DNA of 64,000 nucleotides from Bacillota bacterium. Its GTDB lineage: Bacteria > Bacillota > Clostridia > Oscillospirales > Ruminococcaceae. Of the stretch, positions 7,240-16,422 are shown one piece after another. The DNA is taken from positions 100,876 through 164,875 of the forward strand of contig JAEZTV010000009.1 in the NCBI GenBank assembly GCA_023421245.1, written 5' to 3'. The notes under the pieces are model-generated. The model was not told the origin of the DNA, made no database searches, and was given only the letters and a program-made list of their open reading frames with translations. Numbering within the stretch: the stretch's first letter is position 1; every line of letters begins with the position of its first letter. A program made the translations under genes and the position numbers.

Positions 7240-8913
7240 ATGATTAGCGATAACATCAAACAAGGCGCACAACGCGCGCCGCAGCGCTCGTTACTCAAGG
7301 CAAACGGCCTTGGCGACGCGCAGATACAAAAGCCGATTATCGGCATTGTCAACTCGTTTAACGAGGTGGTGCCGGGGCACACCCATCTTGACCGCCTTGC
7401 GCGTGCCGTAAAGGACGGCGTGCTGGCGGCGGGAGGTACCCCGCTTGAGATTAACACCATTGCAATCTGTGACGGTATTGCCATGGGGCATACCGGTATG
7501 AAATACTCACTGGTATCGCGCGAGGTGATTGCCGACAGCGTGGAATGTGTGGCAAGGGCTCACTGTTTTGACGGCCTGGTGTTTATGCCAAGCTGCGATA
7601 AGGTTGTGCCGGGCATGCTTATGGCGGCGGCAAGGCTGAATCTGCCGAGTATCTTTGTCTCGGGCGGGCCGATGCTCTCGCTGTGTGCGGACGACGGCAT
7701 ACCCATGGACCTCAACAGCGTGTTCGAGGCGGTAGGCGCGCACACCATCGGCAAAATTGACGACGAGCGTCTGTCCTACTATGAGGATAACGCCTGCCCC
7801 ACCTGCGGTTCCTGCTCGGGTATGTTTACCGCAAACTCGATGAACTGCCTGTGCGAGGCGGTCGGGCTTGCGTTGCCCGGCAACGGCAGCATTCCCGCGG
7901 TATACGCGCAGCGCATCCGGCTTGCGCGGGCAGCGGGTGAGCGCATCCTTTCACTGGTAAAGGATGACGTAAAGGCGCTTGACATCCTAAACGAGCGCAG
8001 CATCCGAAACGCGCTGGTGGTGGATATGGCGCTTGGGTGCTCGACCAATACGGTGCTGCACCTTGCAGCCATCTGCTACGAAGCGGAAATACCCTTCAGC
8101 CTAGAGCTGATTAACGAAATCAGTGCGAAGACCCCGAACCTGTGCCATCTGGCACCCGCAGGCGAATATCACATGCAGGATCTATATGCGGCGGGCGGCG
8201 TAACGGCAGTGATGGCCGAGGTTGCAAAGGCGGGCCTGCTTGATACAGAGGTGCCCACTACGGCGGGCGGAACACTGGGCGAGGTGCTAAAACGCGCCCG
8301 TGTAATCAATCACGAGGTCATTCGCCCTATCGATAACCCCCATTCTCAAACCGGCGGTCTTGCGGTATTATTCGGCAACCTAGCCCCCAATGGGGCGGTG
8401 GTCAAGCGCAGTGCGGTTGATGAAAGCATGCTGGTGCACCGCGGCCGTGCAAGGGTGTTTAACAGCGAGGATGACGCAAGCCGCGCCATCTTCGGCGGTG
8501 AGATTAAAAGCGGCGACGTTGTGGTAATACGCTACGAAGGCCCCGCAGGCGGACCCGGTATGCGCGAGATGCTCTCGCCGACCTCAGCAATCGCCGGTAT
8601 GGGCCTTGACAAAGAGGTCGCCCTTATTACCGACGGACGCTTTTCCGGTGCAACAAGAGGCGCTGCAATCGGTCACCTATCGCCCGAGGCGGCGCTCGGC
8701 GGCCCGATCGCATACCTGCAGGAAGGCGACATTATCTCAATTAACATCCCCGAATACAAGCTCAGTGTCGAGCTAAGTGACGAGGAGCTTGCAAAACGAA
8801 AAGTGACGATGAGGCTTAAAGAGCCGGCTCGGGTAACCGGTGTACTCAAAAAATACCAAAGCATGGTTACCAGCGCGGATAAAGGCGCGGTGCCCATCTG
8901 TCCCGATATCTAG
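7240..8913 (+). CDS. ilvD: dihydroxy-acid dehydratase
   Basis: This Fe-S enzyme dehydrates dihydroxy-isovalerate and dihydroxy-methylvalerate to the 2-oxo acids. The 557 residues carry CDGIAMGHTGM, PSCDKVVPGM with Cys119-Asp120, and NACPTCGSCSGMFTANSMN with Cys186, Cys189 and Cys192, the conserved cluster and metal-site region of IlvD. The C-terminal ITDGRFSGATRG block is intact. The ribosome binding site is weak (GAAAG), so translation may be modest. It follows ilvC in the operon and is 42 bases from leuA. Confidence 0.97.
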   Translation: MISDNIKQGAQRAPQRSLLKANGLGDAQIQKPIIGIVNSFNEVVPGHTHLDRLARAVKDGVLAAGGTPLEINTIAICDGIAMGHTGMKYSLVSREVIADSVECVARAHCFDGLVFMPSCDKVVPGMLMAAARLNLPSIFVSGGPMLSLCADDGIPMDLNSVFEAVGAHTIGKIDDERLSYYEDNACPTCGSCSGMFTANSMNCLCEAVGLALPGNGSIPAVYAQRIRLARAAGERILSLVKDDVKALDILNERSIRNALVVDMALGCSTNTVLHLAAICYEAEIPFSLELINEISAKTPNLCHLAPAGEYHMQDLYAAGGVTAVMAEVAKAGLLDTEVPTTAGGTLGEVLKRARVINHEVIRPIDNPHSQTGGLAVLFGNLAPNGAVVKRSAVDESMLVHRGRARVFNSEDDASRAIFGGEIKSGDVVVIRYEGPAGGPGMREMLSPTSAIAGMGLDKEVALITDGRFSGATRGAAIGHLSPEAALGGPIAYLQEGDIISINIPEYKLSVELSDEELAKRKVTMRLKEPARVTGVLKKYQSMVTSADKGAVPICPDI

Positions 8914-8955
8914 CATCCCCAACCAACGATTATGTGTACAGGGAGAACGAACGAC

Positions 8956-10467
8956 ATGGATAGAAAGATTTTTATTTTCGACACCACCTTGCGTGACGGC
9001 GAGCAATCGCCCGGCTGCAGCATGAACCTTGAAGAGAAGATTGAGATTGCAAGGCAGCTGGAGCGCCTAAAGGTGGATATCATCGAAGCGGGCTTTGCTA
9101 TCTCGAGCAAGGGCGACTTTGAGTCGATACAGACGATTGCGAAAACGGTTAAAAATTGCACCATTGCCTCGCTCTCCCGCGCACTAGAAAAGGATATCGA
9201 TGCGGCGTATGAGGCGGTAAGGTATGCTGAGAGTCCGCTTATCCACACCTTTATTGCCACTTCACCCATCCATATGCAGCATAAGCTGCGCATGAAGCCC
9301 GAGCGGGTGCTTGAACAGGCTGAGACTATGGTTGCCTACGCAAAAAAGCTGTGCCCTTATGTAGAGTTTTCATGCGAGGATGCTACCCGCAGTGAGCCGG
9401 AATTTTTGGCCGAGGTGGTGCGCAGGGTAATTGCCGCGGGTGCCACGGTGGTTAATATCCCCGATACGGTTGGCTATACCACCCCGGAAGAGATGTACGC
9501 GCTCATCGACTACCTCAACAAAAACGTGGATAACATCGACCGCGCTCGCATTGCGGTGCACTGCCACAACGACCTTGGCATGGCGGTTGCAAACTCACTG
9601 GCCGGTGTGCGTGCGGGAGCGTCACAGGTGGAATGTACCATTAACGGGCTGGGCGAGCGCGCAGGCAACGCGGCGCTTGAAGAGATTGCAATGGCAATTC
9701 ACACTCGCCGTCAGTCGATGGGCTGTTATACCGATATCGATACCACGCAGATTACCAAGGCAAGCCGTTTAATTTACAATACCATCGGTGTAATTCCGCC
9801 GCTTAACAAGGCGATTGTAGGCAAAAACGCGTTTGCGCACGAGTCGGGCATTCACCAGCACGGTGTTGCCGCCGAGCGCACTACCTATGAGATTATGACG
9901 CCGGAATCAATTGGCCTTAAAAAGAACAAGATGGTGCTTGGCAAGCACAGCGGCCGCCACGCGTTTGCCGACCAGTTGGCAGAGTGGGGCTATGAGCTTT
10001 CGAGCGAGGAGATCGATCTGTATTTTGCGCAGTTTAAAGACCTGTGCGATAAGAAAAAAGAGGTTACCCGCCTTGACCTTGAGGCGATTGTCTCAAGTAA
10101 GCTTCCCGCCGATAAGGGCGACTATAGGCTTAGCCGCTTTGATGTGCACGCGAGCAACTTTTCCACCGCTTCAAGCGTTGTGCGGCTGGAGAAGGACGGC
10201 GAGGAGAAAGAAGAGGTCGCGATTGGCGATGGCCCCATCGATGCATCCTTTAACGCCATCAACAAGGTTACCGGTGCACCCGAGCACTCGCTGGAGGATT
10301 ACTCCATCCGCTCGGTGGGTGAGGGGCGTGACGCATTGGGTGAGGTTATGGTAAAGCTTCGCGCAGGCGACCGTATCTATACCGGCAGAGGGCTTTCCAC
10401 CGACATCATCGAGGCAAGCCTGATTGCCTATCTAAGTGCAATTAACAAGCTGCTTCGTGCGGCATAA
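8956..10467 (+). CDS. leuA: 2-isopropylmalate synthase
   Basis: The enzyme condenses acetyl-CoA with 2-oxoisovalerate, the committed step to leucine. The DRE-TIM barrel signature DTTLRDGEQSPGC is at the N-terminus; HCHNDLGMAVANSLAG and the metal-binding HES block (GKNAFAHESGIHQHG) follow, and the last 120 residues have the leucine-sensing allosteric domain. I chose the ATG at 8956 (MDRKIFIFDTTLRDGEQ), which has AGGGAG ten bases upstream; the frame is open to 8932 without a better site. The length of 503 residues is usual. A hairpin follows in the gap to cimA. Confidence 0.96.
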   Translation: MDRKIFIFDTTLRDGEQSPGCSMNLEEKIEIARQLERLKVDIIEAGFAISSKGDFESIQTIAKTVKNCTIASLSRALEKDIDAAYEAVRYAESPLIHTFIATSPIHMQHKLRMKPERVLEQAETMVAYAKKLCPYVEFSCEDATRSEPEFLAEVVRRVIAAGATVVNIPDTVGYTTPEEMYALIDYLNKNVDNIDRARIAVHCHNDLGMAVANSLAGVRAGASQVECTINGLGERAGNAALEEIAMAIHTRRQSMGCYTDIDTTQITKASRLIYNTIGVIPPLNKAIVGKNAFAHESGIHQHGVAAERTTYEIMTPESIGLKKNKMVLGKHSGRHAFADQLAEWGYELSSEEIDLYFAQFKDLCDKKKEVTRLDLEAIVSSKLPADKGDYRLSRFDVHASNFSTASSVVRLEKDGEEKEEVAIGDGPIDASFNAINKVTGAPEHSLEDYSIRSVGEGRDALGEVMVKLRAGDRIYTGRGLSTDIIEASLIAYLSAINKLLRAA

Positions 10468-10483
10468 AGCTACAAGGCATAAT

Positions 10484-10524
10484 TATATATGCGGGCGATT
10501 TTTTACCGGTCACCCGCATATATA
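10484..10524. terminator. hairpin between leuA and cimA
   Basis: Perfect 12-base arms (TATATATGCGGG at 10484-10495 and its complement at 10513-10524) enclose a 17-base loop. No T-run follows, so it is more likely an RNA stability or processing element inside the operon than a full terminator. Confidence 0.35.
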
Positions 10525-10648
10525 AAATCAAACCCCGCATCTTGCCCGGCATATGCCGCGGCATACGCGTGACAACGCGGCAGCACAGCATGGCGATATG
10601 CTTCTTGATACAGCGACAGGCATGGGCCGGAAAGGTATGGTTATATAG

Positions 10649-12214
10649 ATGAAACAGCTAGAGATATTAGATACCACCCTGCGTGATGGGGCGCAAAGCG
10701 AAGGGATATCCTTTTCGGTATCCGACAAGCTTGCTATTGTAAAGGTGCTCGACCGCTTTGGCGTTGCATATATTGAGGCGGGGAATCCGGTCTCGAACCC
10801 CAAGGATATGGAGTTTTTTGAAAAAGCACAGGAGATTGAGCTTACAAACGCAAAGCTATGCGCCTTTGGCAGTACCCGCCGCAAGAATGTGGCGGTAGAA
10901 GAGGACGAAAATGTCCGCTCGCTGCTTAGTGCAAACACCCCCGCGGTCGCGATCTTCGGCAAGTCGTGGGATCTGCATGTCACCGAGGTGCTCAAGGCGG
11001 GCTTGGAGGAAAACCTTGCGCTGGTGTACGATACCATTCATTTTATGAAGCAAAACGGCAGAGAGGTCATCTTTGATGCCGAGCATTTCTTTGACGGCTA
11101 CAAGGCGGCTCCGGATTATGCGCTAAAGGTGCTGGATGCCGCAAGCAGGGCAGGCGCCGATGTGCTTTGCCTGTGCGATACCAACGGCGGTACCGATCCG
11201 ATGGAGATTACCGTCATCACAAAAGCGGTGTGCGCTGCCTTCCCGGCGCTGCGTGTCGGCATTCACTGTCACAACGACATCGGCTGTGCGGTGGCAAACT
11301 CCATCCTTGCGGTGGAAGCGGGTGCGGTGCACATTCAGGGTACGTTTACCGGTATTGGCGAGCGGTGCGGCAACGCAAATCTTTCCACCATCATCCCGAC
11401 GCTGCAGCTCAAAAAGGGCTATCGGTGCGTCAGCGGTTCGATGGAAAAGCTGACCTCGGCCGCGGTAAAGATTTCAGAAATTAGTAATATGAGCCTGCGC
11501 GGCAACATCCCGTATGTTGGCAGCAGTGCGTTTGCCCACAAGGGCGGCATGCACATCGACGGTGTAAACAAACTGTCGCGCAGCTTTGAACATACCCCGC
11601 CCGAATCGGTGGGCAACCACCGCCGCTTTTTGCTTTCGGAGGTTGCGGGGCGCAATGCGCTGATGGCAAAGCTTGCGGGAACGTCTCTTGCAAACGCTGT
11701 AACGGAGCAAGAGCAAACCGCCGCGCTGCTTGCGCTGCTGAAGGAAAAAGAGCATGAAGGCTACCAGTTCGAGGCGGCGGATGCCAGTTTTGAGCTTTTG
11801 GTAAAGCGGGCACTTGATTTGTTTACACCGCACTTTAGTCTTGACATGTATAAGACAAACGGCGAGTTTCCATCCCCCGATGGTGAAACCAACGCAAGTG
11901 CGATGCTTAAGATTCAGGTAGGCGGAAAGTACGAAACCACCGCTGCGGTGGGCAACGGCCCGGTGCATGCACTCGACCTTGCGCTGCGCAAGGCGCTTAT
12001 GGTTTTTTACCCGCAGCTTGAGCGGGTGCACCTTACCGACTATAAGGTGCGTGTGCTGCAGGCAGAGCACGCAACCGGTGCAAAGGTACGCGTGCTGATT
12101 GAAAGCTCGGACGGTACTCAGAAATGGACGACGGTCGGCGTTTCCACCGATATTATCGCCGCGAGCTGGGAAGCGCTGGTTGACTCGATTGAATATGCGT
12201 TGACGGAAGAGTAA
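10649..12214 (+). CDS. cimA: (R)-citramalate synthase
   Basis: A second DRE-TIM family enzyme, with ILDTTLRDGAQSEGI at the N-terminus, HCHNDIGCAVANSI in the barrel and a C-terminal regulatory domain. The 521-residue length and the GAQSEGISFSVSDK start are typical of the CimA type rather than LeuA. It makes citramalate from pyruvate and acetyl-CoA, giving 2-oxobutyrate for isoleucine without threonine dehydratase; LeuC, LeuD and LeuB, encoded next, can process the intermediates. No ilvA gene is visible in the window, which agrees. A homocitrate synthase or a second isopropylmalate synthase is less likely from the sequence. Confidence 0.9.
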   Translation: MKQLEILDTTLRDGAQSEGISFSVSDKLAIVKVLDRFGVAYIEAGNPVSNPKDMEFFEKAQEIELTNAKLCAFGSTRRKNVAVEEDENVRSLLSANTPAVAIFGKSWDLHVTEVLKAGLEENLALVYDTIHFMKQNGREVIFDAEHFFDGYKAAPDYALKVLDAASRAGADVLCLCDTNGGTDPMEITVITKAVCAAFPALRVGIHCHNDIGCAVANSILAVEAGAVHIQGTFTGIGERCGNANLSTIIPTLQLKKGYRCVSGSMEKLTSAAVKISEISNMSLRGNIPYVGSSAFAHKGGMHIDGVNKLSRSFEHTPPESVGNHRRFLLSEVAGRNALMAKLAGTSLANAVTEQEQTAALLALLKEKEHEGYQFEAADASFELLVKRALDLFTPHFSLDMYKTNGEFPSPDGETNASAMLKIQVGGKYETTAAVGNGPVHALDLALRKALMVFYPQLERVHLTDYKVRVLQAEHATGAKVRVLIESSDGTQKWTTVGVSTDIIAASWEALVDSIEYALTEE

Positions 12215-12285
12215 CAGATCCTGCGCAGGATAAAAACTGTAGCTATTTGCAAAGAAAGTCTTGTTCGGAAAGGAAAGAAGTAACT

Positions 12286-13545
12286 ATGGCAATGACAATG
12301 ACGCAAAAAATCTTAGCAAGCCATTGTGGGAAAGAGGAGGTAAGCGCCGGCGACATGATTATGGCCGATCTTGACCTTGTGCTGGGCAACGATATTACCT
12401 CACCCGTTGCCATCAATGAGTATGAAAAGGCAAGCTGCGGCGAGGTATTCCACCAAAGCAAGATTGCCCTTGTGCTGGATCATTTTACCCCCAATAAGGA
12501 TATCAAGGCCGCCGAGCAGAGCAAAAGAGTACGTGAATTTGCACGCGACAAGGGGATTGAAAACTTTTTTGATGTCGGCGAGATGGGGGTAGAGCACGCA
12601 CTGCTGCCCGAAAAAGGACTTGTGGTTGCGGGCGATGTCATCATCGGCGCGGATAGCCACACCTGTACGTACGGCGCGCTGGGCGCATTCTCTACCGGTG
12701 TTGGTTCCACCGATATGGCGGCGGGCATGGCATACGGCAAGGCGTGGTTTAAGGTGCCGAGCGCAATTAAACTTAACCTCACAGGCAAGTTTCAAAAGCA
12801 TGTATCGGGTAAAGATTTAATCCTGCACATCATCGGCATGATTGGTGTAGACGGCGCGTTGTATCAATCGATGGAGTTTGCGGGCGACGGCGTTGCAAAC
12901 CTTACGATTGATGACCGTCTGTGCGTTGCCAACATGGCAATCGAGGCGGGCGGCAAGAACGGCATCTTTCCGGTTGACGATAAAACCCTTGCATACATTG
13001 CCGAGCACAGCACCCGCAAGCCGGTTGTCTTTGAAGCGGATGCGGATGCCCCGTACACCGCGGTGTACGACATTGACCTTGCGTCCATTCGCCCTACCGT
13101 CGCGTTTCCGCATCTGCCAAGCAACACAAAAACCATTGACGAGGCAGGCGAGGTTACCATCGACCAGGTGGTCATTGGCTCATGCACCAACGGCCGTCTT
13201 TCCGATATGCAGGAGGCAGCGGCTATCCTTAAGGGCAAAAAGGTGAGCAAGAACGTACGTACCATCGTTATCCCCGCAACACAAAAGATCTACCTGCAGG
13301 CGATGGAAGAAGGGCTGCTTAAGACATTTATTGAGGCGGGATGCATCGTCAGCACCCCCACCTGCGGTCCCTGCCTTGGCGGGCACATGGGCATTCTTGC
13401 CGCAGGCGAACGTTGTGTTTCCACCACCAACCGCAACTTTGTCGGGCGCATGGGGCACCCATCAAGCGAGGTTTACCTTGCAAGCCCCGCGGTTGCGGCA
13501 GCCTCAGCGATTGCGGGTAAGATTGCATCACCCGAAAGCGTATAA
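12286..13545 (+). CDS. leuC: 3-isopropylmalate dehydratase, large subunit
   Basis: The aconitase-family subunit holds the 4Fe-4S cluster and isomerises isopropylmalate, and probably citramalate for the isoleucine branch. Conserved blocks are GADSHTCTYGALGAFSTGVGSTD, VIGSCTNGR with the first cluster cysteine, and TCGPCLGGHMG with the other two. The ATG at 12286 follows AGGAAAG by 8 bases; the frame is open to 12247 but has no site there. The product has 419 residues, which fits the short clostridial/archaeal LeuC type that pairs with a separate small subunit. Confidence 0.96.
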   Translation: MAMTMTQKILASHCGKEEVSAGDMIMADLDLVLGNDITSPVAINEYEKASCGEVFHQSKIALVLDHFTPNKDIKAAEQSKRVREFARDKGIENFFDVGEMGVEHALLPEKGLVVAGDVIIGADSHTCTYGALGAFSTGVGSTDMAAGMAYGKAWFKVPSAIKLNLTGKFQKHVSGKDLILHIIGMIGVDGALYQSMEFAGDGVANLTIDDRLCVANMAIEAGGKNGIFPVDDKTLAYIAEHSTRKPVVFEADADAPYTAVYDIDLASIRPTVAFPHLPSNTKTIDEAGEVTIDQVVIGSCTNGRLSDMQEAAAILKGKKVSKNVRTIVIPATQKIYLQAMEEGLLKTFIEAGCIVSTPTCGPCLGGHMGILAAGERCVSTTNRNFVGRMGHPSSEVYLASPAVAAASAIAGKIASPESV

Positions 13546-13615
13546 CCGTTTATAATACACAACAACCGGCCCTTTGCAGATGCGTGCCGGGCCGGCAGAA
13601 AGGATAGGGATAGAT

Positions 13616-14101
13616 ATGATCTCAAACGCTACCGTAATAAAATACGGCGATAACGTCGATACCGATGTTATCATTCCTGCGCGGTATCTGAACACCTCCG
13701 ACCCCAAGGAGCTTGCCGCTCACTGCATGGAGGATATTGATAAAACCTTTGTAACCAGAGTAAAGCAGGGCGACGTGATGGTGGGCGGCAGAAACTTTGG
13801 CTGCGGCTCCTCGCGTGAACACGCACCGCTTGCCATTAAAACCAGCGGAATCTCCTGCGTGGTGGCAAAGAGCTTTGCACGCATCTTCTACCGCAACGCC
13901 ATCAACATCGGTCTGCCCATTATTGAGTGTGATGCAGACATTGACGAGGGCGATACCGTGAGCATCGACTTTGACAACGGCGAGCTTACAAACCACACCA
14001 AAGGTATCGCTACCGCCTTTAAGCCGTTTCCCGCATTCCTGCAGAGCATTGTGGCGGCGGGCGGATTGCTTAAGTCGCTTGCACAGGGCAGCGAGGCATA
14101 G
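13616..14101 (+). CDS. leuD: 3-isopropylmalate dehydratase, small subunit
   Basis: The 161-residue swivel domain completes the LeuCD dehydratase. It shows KYGDNVDTDVIIPARYL at the N-terminus and GGRNFGCGSSREHAPLAIK, the substrate-binding loop. The ATG at 13616 is chosen because AAAGGA and AGGGA lie just upstream and the protein then starts MISNATVIKYG; the frame is open to 13574. It lies between leuC and leuB with gaps of 70 and 41 bases. Confidence 0.96.
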   Translation: MISNATVIKYGDNVDTDVIIPARYLNTSDPKELAAHCMEDIDKTFVTRVKQGDVMVGGRNFGCGSSREHAPLAIKTSGISCVVAKSFARIFYRNAINIGLPIIECDADIDEGDTVSIDFDNGELTNHTKGIATAFKPFPAFLQSIVAAGGLLKSLAQGSEA

Positions 14102-14142
14102 CCCGCTACCCGAAAAATCGTTGAAAGGCACGGTGAAATGTT

Positions 14143-15216
14143 ATGAACTTTACGATAGCGGTTATCGAAGGCGACGGTATCGGTCCGGAGATTGTGCAGG
14201 CTTCCATCCGCGTGTTGGACGCAGTGGGCGAAAAATACGGGCATGCCTTCACCTTTAACAAATACCTTATGGGCGGCTGCGCCTATGACGCAGCCGGCAA
14301 CCCCCTGCCGCAAGAGACGATAGACGGCTGCCTTACCAGTGACAGCGTGCTGCTGGGTGCTGTGGGCGGCCCGAAATGGGATACCCTGCCCGGACATCTG
14401 CGCCCCGAGGCGGCATTACTCGGCATTCGCAAGGCACTTGGGCTGTACGCAAACATCCGGCCCGCGCAGTTGTTTGATGCGCTATCTTCCGCGTGCCCGC
14501 TGCGCACCGACATTGCGGACAAAGGCATTGATATGGTGATTGTTCGCGAGCTGACGGGCGGCATCTATTTCGGCGAACGCGGCAGACGCAAGTCGGAAGG
14601 CGGCGAGGAGGCGTATGACACCGAGGCATACAACGTAAAAGAGATTACCCGTATTGCAAGGGTGGCGTTTGAGCTTGCAAAAACCCGTAAAAAACAGGTA
14701 ATCAGCGTTGATAAGGCAAACGTGCTAGAAAGCTCCCGCCTGTGGCGCGAGGTAGTACACACCGTAGCGCTTGAATACCCCGACGTTACCTGCACCGATA
14801 TGTTGGTGGATAACGCCGCCATGCAGCTCATTCGTAACCCGTCACAGTTTGACGTGGTGGTTACCAGCAATATGTTCGGCGATATCCTCTCGGACGAGGC
14901 GTCGATGCTTACCGGCTCAATCGGTCTGCTGTCAAGCGCATCACTCGGCCAAAGCAAGCGCGGTATGTACGAGCCGATTCACGGTTCCGCGCCCGATATT
15001 GCGGGCAAGGGGATAGCAAACCCCATCGCCACCATCCTCTCATGCGCACTGATGCTGCGCCTGTCGCTCGGCCTTGAGCAGGAGGCGAAGGCCGTAGAGA
15101 CTGCGGTTGCCGCCGTTTTGAAAGGCGGTGCCAGAACCGCCGACATCGCGCGCGAGGGTGAAAGGGCGCTTGGCTGTGATGAGATAACAAACCTTATTAT
15201 TTCCGCTTTCCACTAA
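14143..15216 (+). CDS. leuB: 3-isopropylmalate dehydrogenase
   Basis: The NAD-dependent enzyme oxidises and decarboxylates isopropylmalate to the leucine 2-oxo acid, and can act on methylmalate in the citramalate route. All catalytic residues of the family are visible: Arg96, Arg106, Arg135, Tyr142, Lys191, and the metal-binding Asp223, Asp247 and Asp251 in VDNAAM and FGDILSDEAS. The NAD loop HGSAPDIAGKGIANP begins at residue 280. The length of 357 is normal. It is the last gene of the operon and is followed by a terminator. It is the useful reference for the degenerate paralogue at 38674. Confidence 0.97.
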   Translation: MNFTIAVIEGDGIGPEIVQASIRVLDAVGEKYGHAFTFNKYLMGGCAYDAAGNPLPQETIDGCLTSDSVLLGAVGGPKWDTLPGHLRPEAALLGIRKALGLYANIRPAQLFDALSSACPLRTDIADKGIDMVIVRELTGGIYFGERGRRKSEGGEEAYDTEAYNVKEITRIARVAFELAKTRKKQVISVDKANVLESSRLWREVVHTVALEYPDVTCTDMLVDNAAMQLIRNPSQFDVVVTSNMFGDILSDEASMLTGSIGLLSSASLGQSKRGMYEPIHGSAPDIAGKGIANPIATILSCALMLRLSLGLEQEAKAVETAVAAVLKGGARTADIAREGERALGCDEITNLIISAFH

Positions 15217-15270
15217 CTGATATAATATAGCAGTTGCTCCTTCGTCCAAACCGAAGCGGGCAGGGAGAAA

Positions 15271-15308
15271 CCGCCGTCCGGGGATAAAAACCATGGACGG
15301 CGGCTTTC
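15271..15308 (+). terminator. terminator of the ilv-leu operon
   Basis: A perfect 9-base-pair stem (15271-15279 with 15295-15303) extends by A-T pairs below and is followed by CTTTCC. The T-run is short, but the position 55 bases after leuB and the opposite strand of the next gene support an operon end. Confidence 0.6.
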
Positions 15309-15461
15309 CGTATATTTGCCGCTGGCGGCTATCAAGAAGCTAGCCTTTACGCAGAGATGCAGGGTTCACGCTGTAACCGAAAGACTTGCACCTTTTTACG
15401 CTGCTTAGGTGCAAGGGATTTGCGCGCGTGCCCCTATGTAATCTCACCGGCGCACAGCACG

Positions 15462-16214
15462 CTATTTTGTAAATTTTACGGGAAACTGCTTAATGATGCC
15501 GGCCGTCATCAGGTCGGACATTGTCAGTGCCTGTTGTTCAAGCTCATCTAAAATGGTTATCGCCTGCTCGTATTGCTCTGCCAGCAGTGCGACGGCTTCA
15601 TCCTTTACCAGACGCAGGTGATGGTGCAGCATCTCTTTCCATACCCGTTCTGACCAGTAAGGGTTGATGGAAGCAAGCAACGCCGCAATCGCATCTGCGT
15701 TTGCGTACCAGTCGGTCTCCGCCTGCTGCGCGGTATTGCTTTCGCCGGCCTTTACCGCAGTAATCATCTGCGCGGCAAGCTCAAGGTGCTCGGTAAGCAG
15801 CCCGGCAAACTCGGCTGCGGTCTTTTCACCGTAAAACGGCGTTAGTGCCCGCCCAAAATCCTTGGGGTTTCGCAGCAGGCGGGCGGTTAGTTCATCCACA
15901 TCCGGTTGGTCGAACACCATTGCGGCAATCACCATTCTTGTAAGGAAGGCGTGCTGTTCCCACAGTGTTCGCATGGTGTTGTTAAGCTCCAGCTGGGATC
16001 TGGTAATCCCCATTACCATGTTGTTTGCGGCAGACGGTGCTTTGCGGCTCTGAACCACCGTAAGTACCTGCCCGATCGACAGATTGTTCAGGTTTACACT
16101 GGGATTAGCCGCCGCAAGCGCGGGCACGGTTGTGCCAAACCGCTGTGCAATCCGGTATGCTGTATCGCCCGGGCGAACGACATAAGAGACCATTTCGCCT
16201 GAAAGCAGTGACAT
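15462..16214 (-). CDS. LysM-domain protein with a conserved helical domain
   Basis: Residues 8-52 are a LysM motif (MVSYVVRPGDTAYRIAQRFG to LSIGQVLTVV), which binds peptidoglycan or chitin-like glycans. Residues from about 70 to the end are helical, with NNTMRTLWEQHAFLTRMVI and INPYWSERVWKEMLHHH. Short Firmicutes proteins with this MRxLWxxHxxxTR pattern exist and are sometimes labelled acetylglutamate kinase without any kinase motif; I see none here either. No signal peptide or membrane segment is present, so export would need another route, or the protein acts in the spore or mother cell. An AGGA site lies 13 bases before the start. Function unknown. Confidence 0.75.
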   Translation of the reverse strand: MSLLSGEMVSYVVRPGDTAYRIAQRFGTTVPALAAANPSVNLNNLSIGQVLTVVQSRKAPSAANNMVMGITRSQLELNNTMRTLWEQHAFLTRMVIAAMVFDQPDVDELTARLLRNPKDFGRALTPFYGEKTAAEFAGLLTEHLELAAQMITAVKAGESNTAQQAETDWYANADAIAALLASINPYWSERVWKEMLHHHLRLVKDEAVALLAEQYEQAITILDELEQQALTMSDLMTAGIIKQFPVKFTK

Positions 16215-16422
16215 AAATTCATCACGATCCTTTATTGTTTATTAGACTGTTCTGCATCAAAGGCATAGACGTGTTTTTTAGCGGCAAGCAGTACTTGCCG
16301 CGACGATTTTTACCGCAAGCAGACAGTCAGAGCAAAAGATTACTACATACTATGTATATAAAAACAAAAAGGATATGAATTCTTCACGGCTTTCTAGAAA
16401 GACGGCGCAAAGCGGACCCCGA

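Noticed and set aside
7043..7243. 66-codon open frame between ilvC and ilvD
   Set aside because: No ribosome binding site, no recognisable protein pattern, and it covers two hairpins in the intergenic gap.
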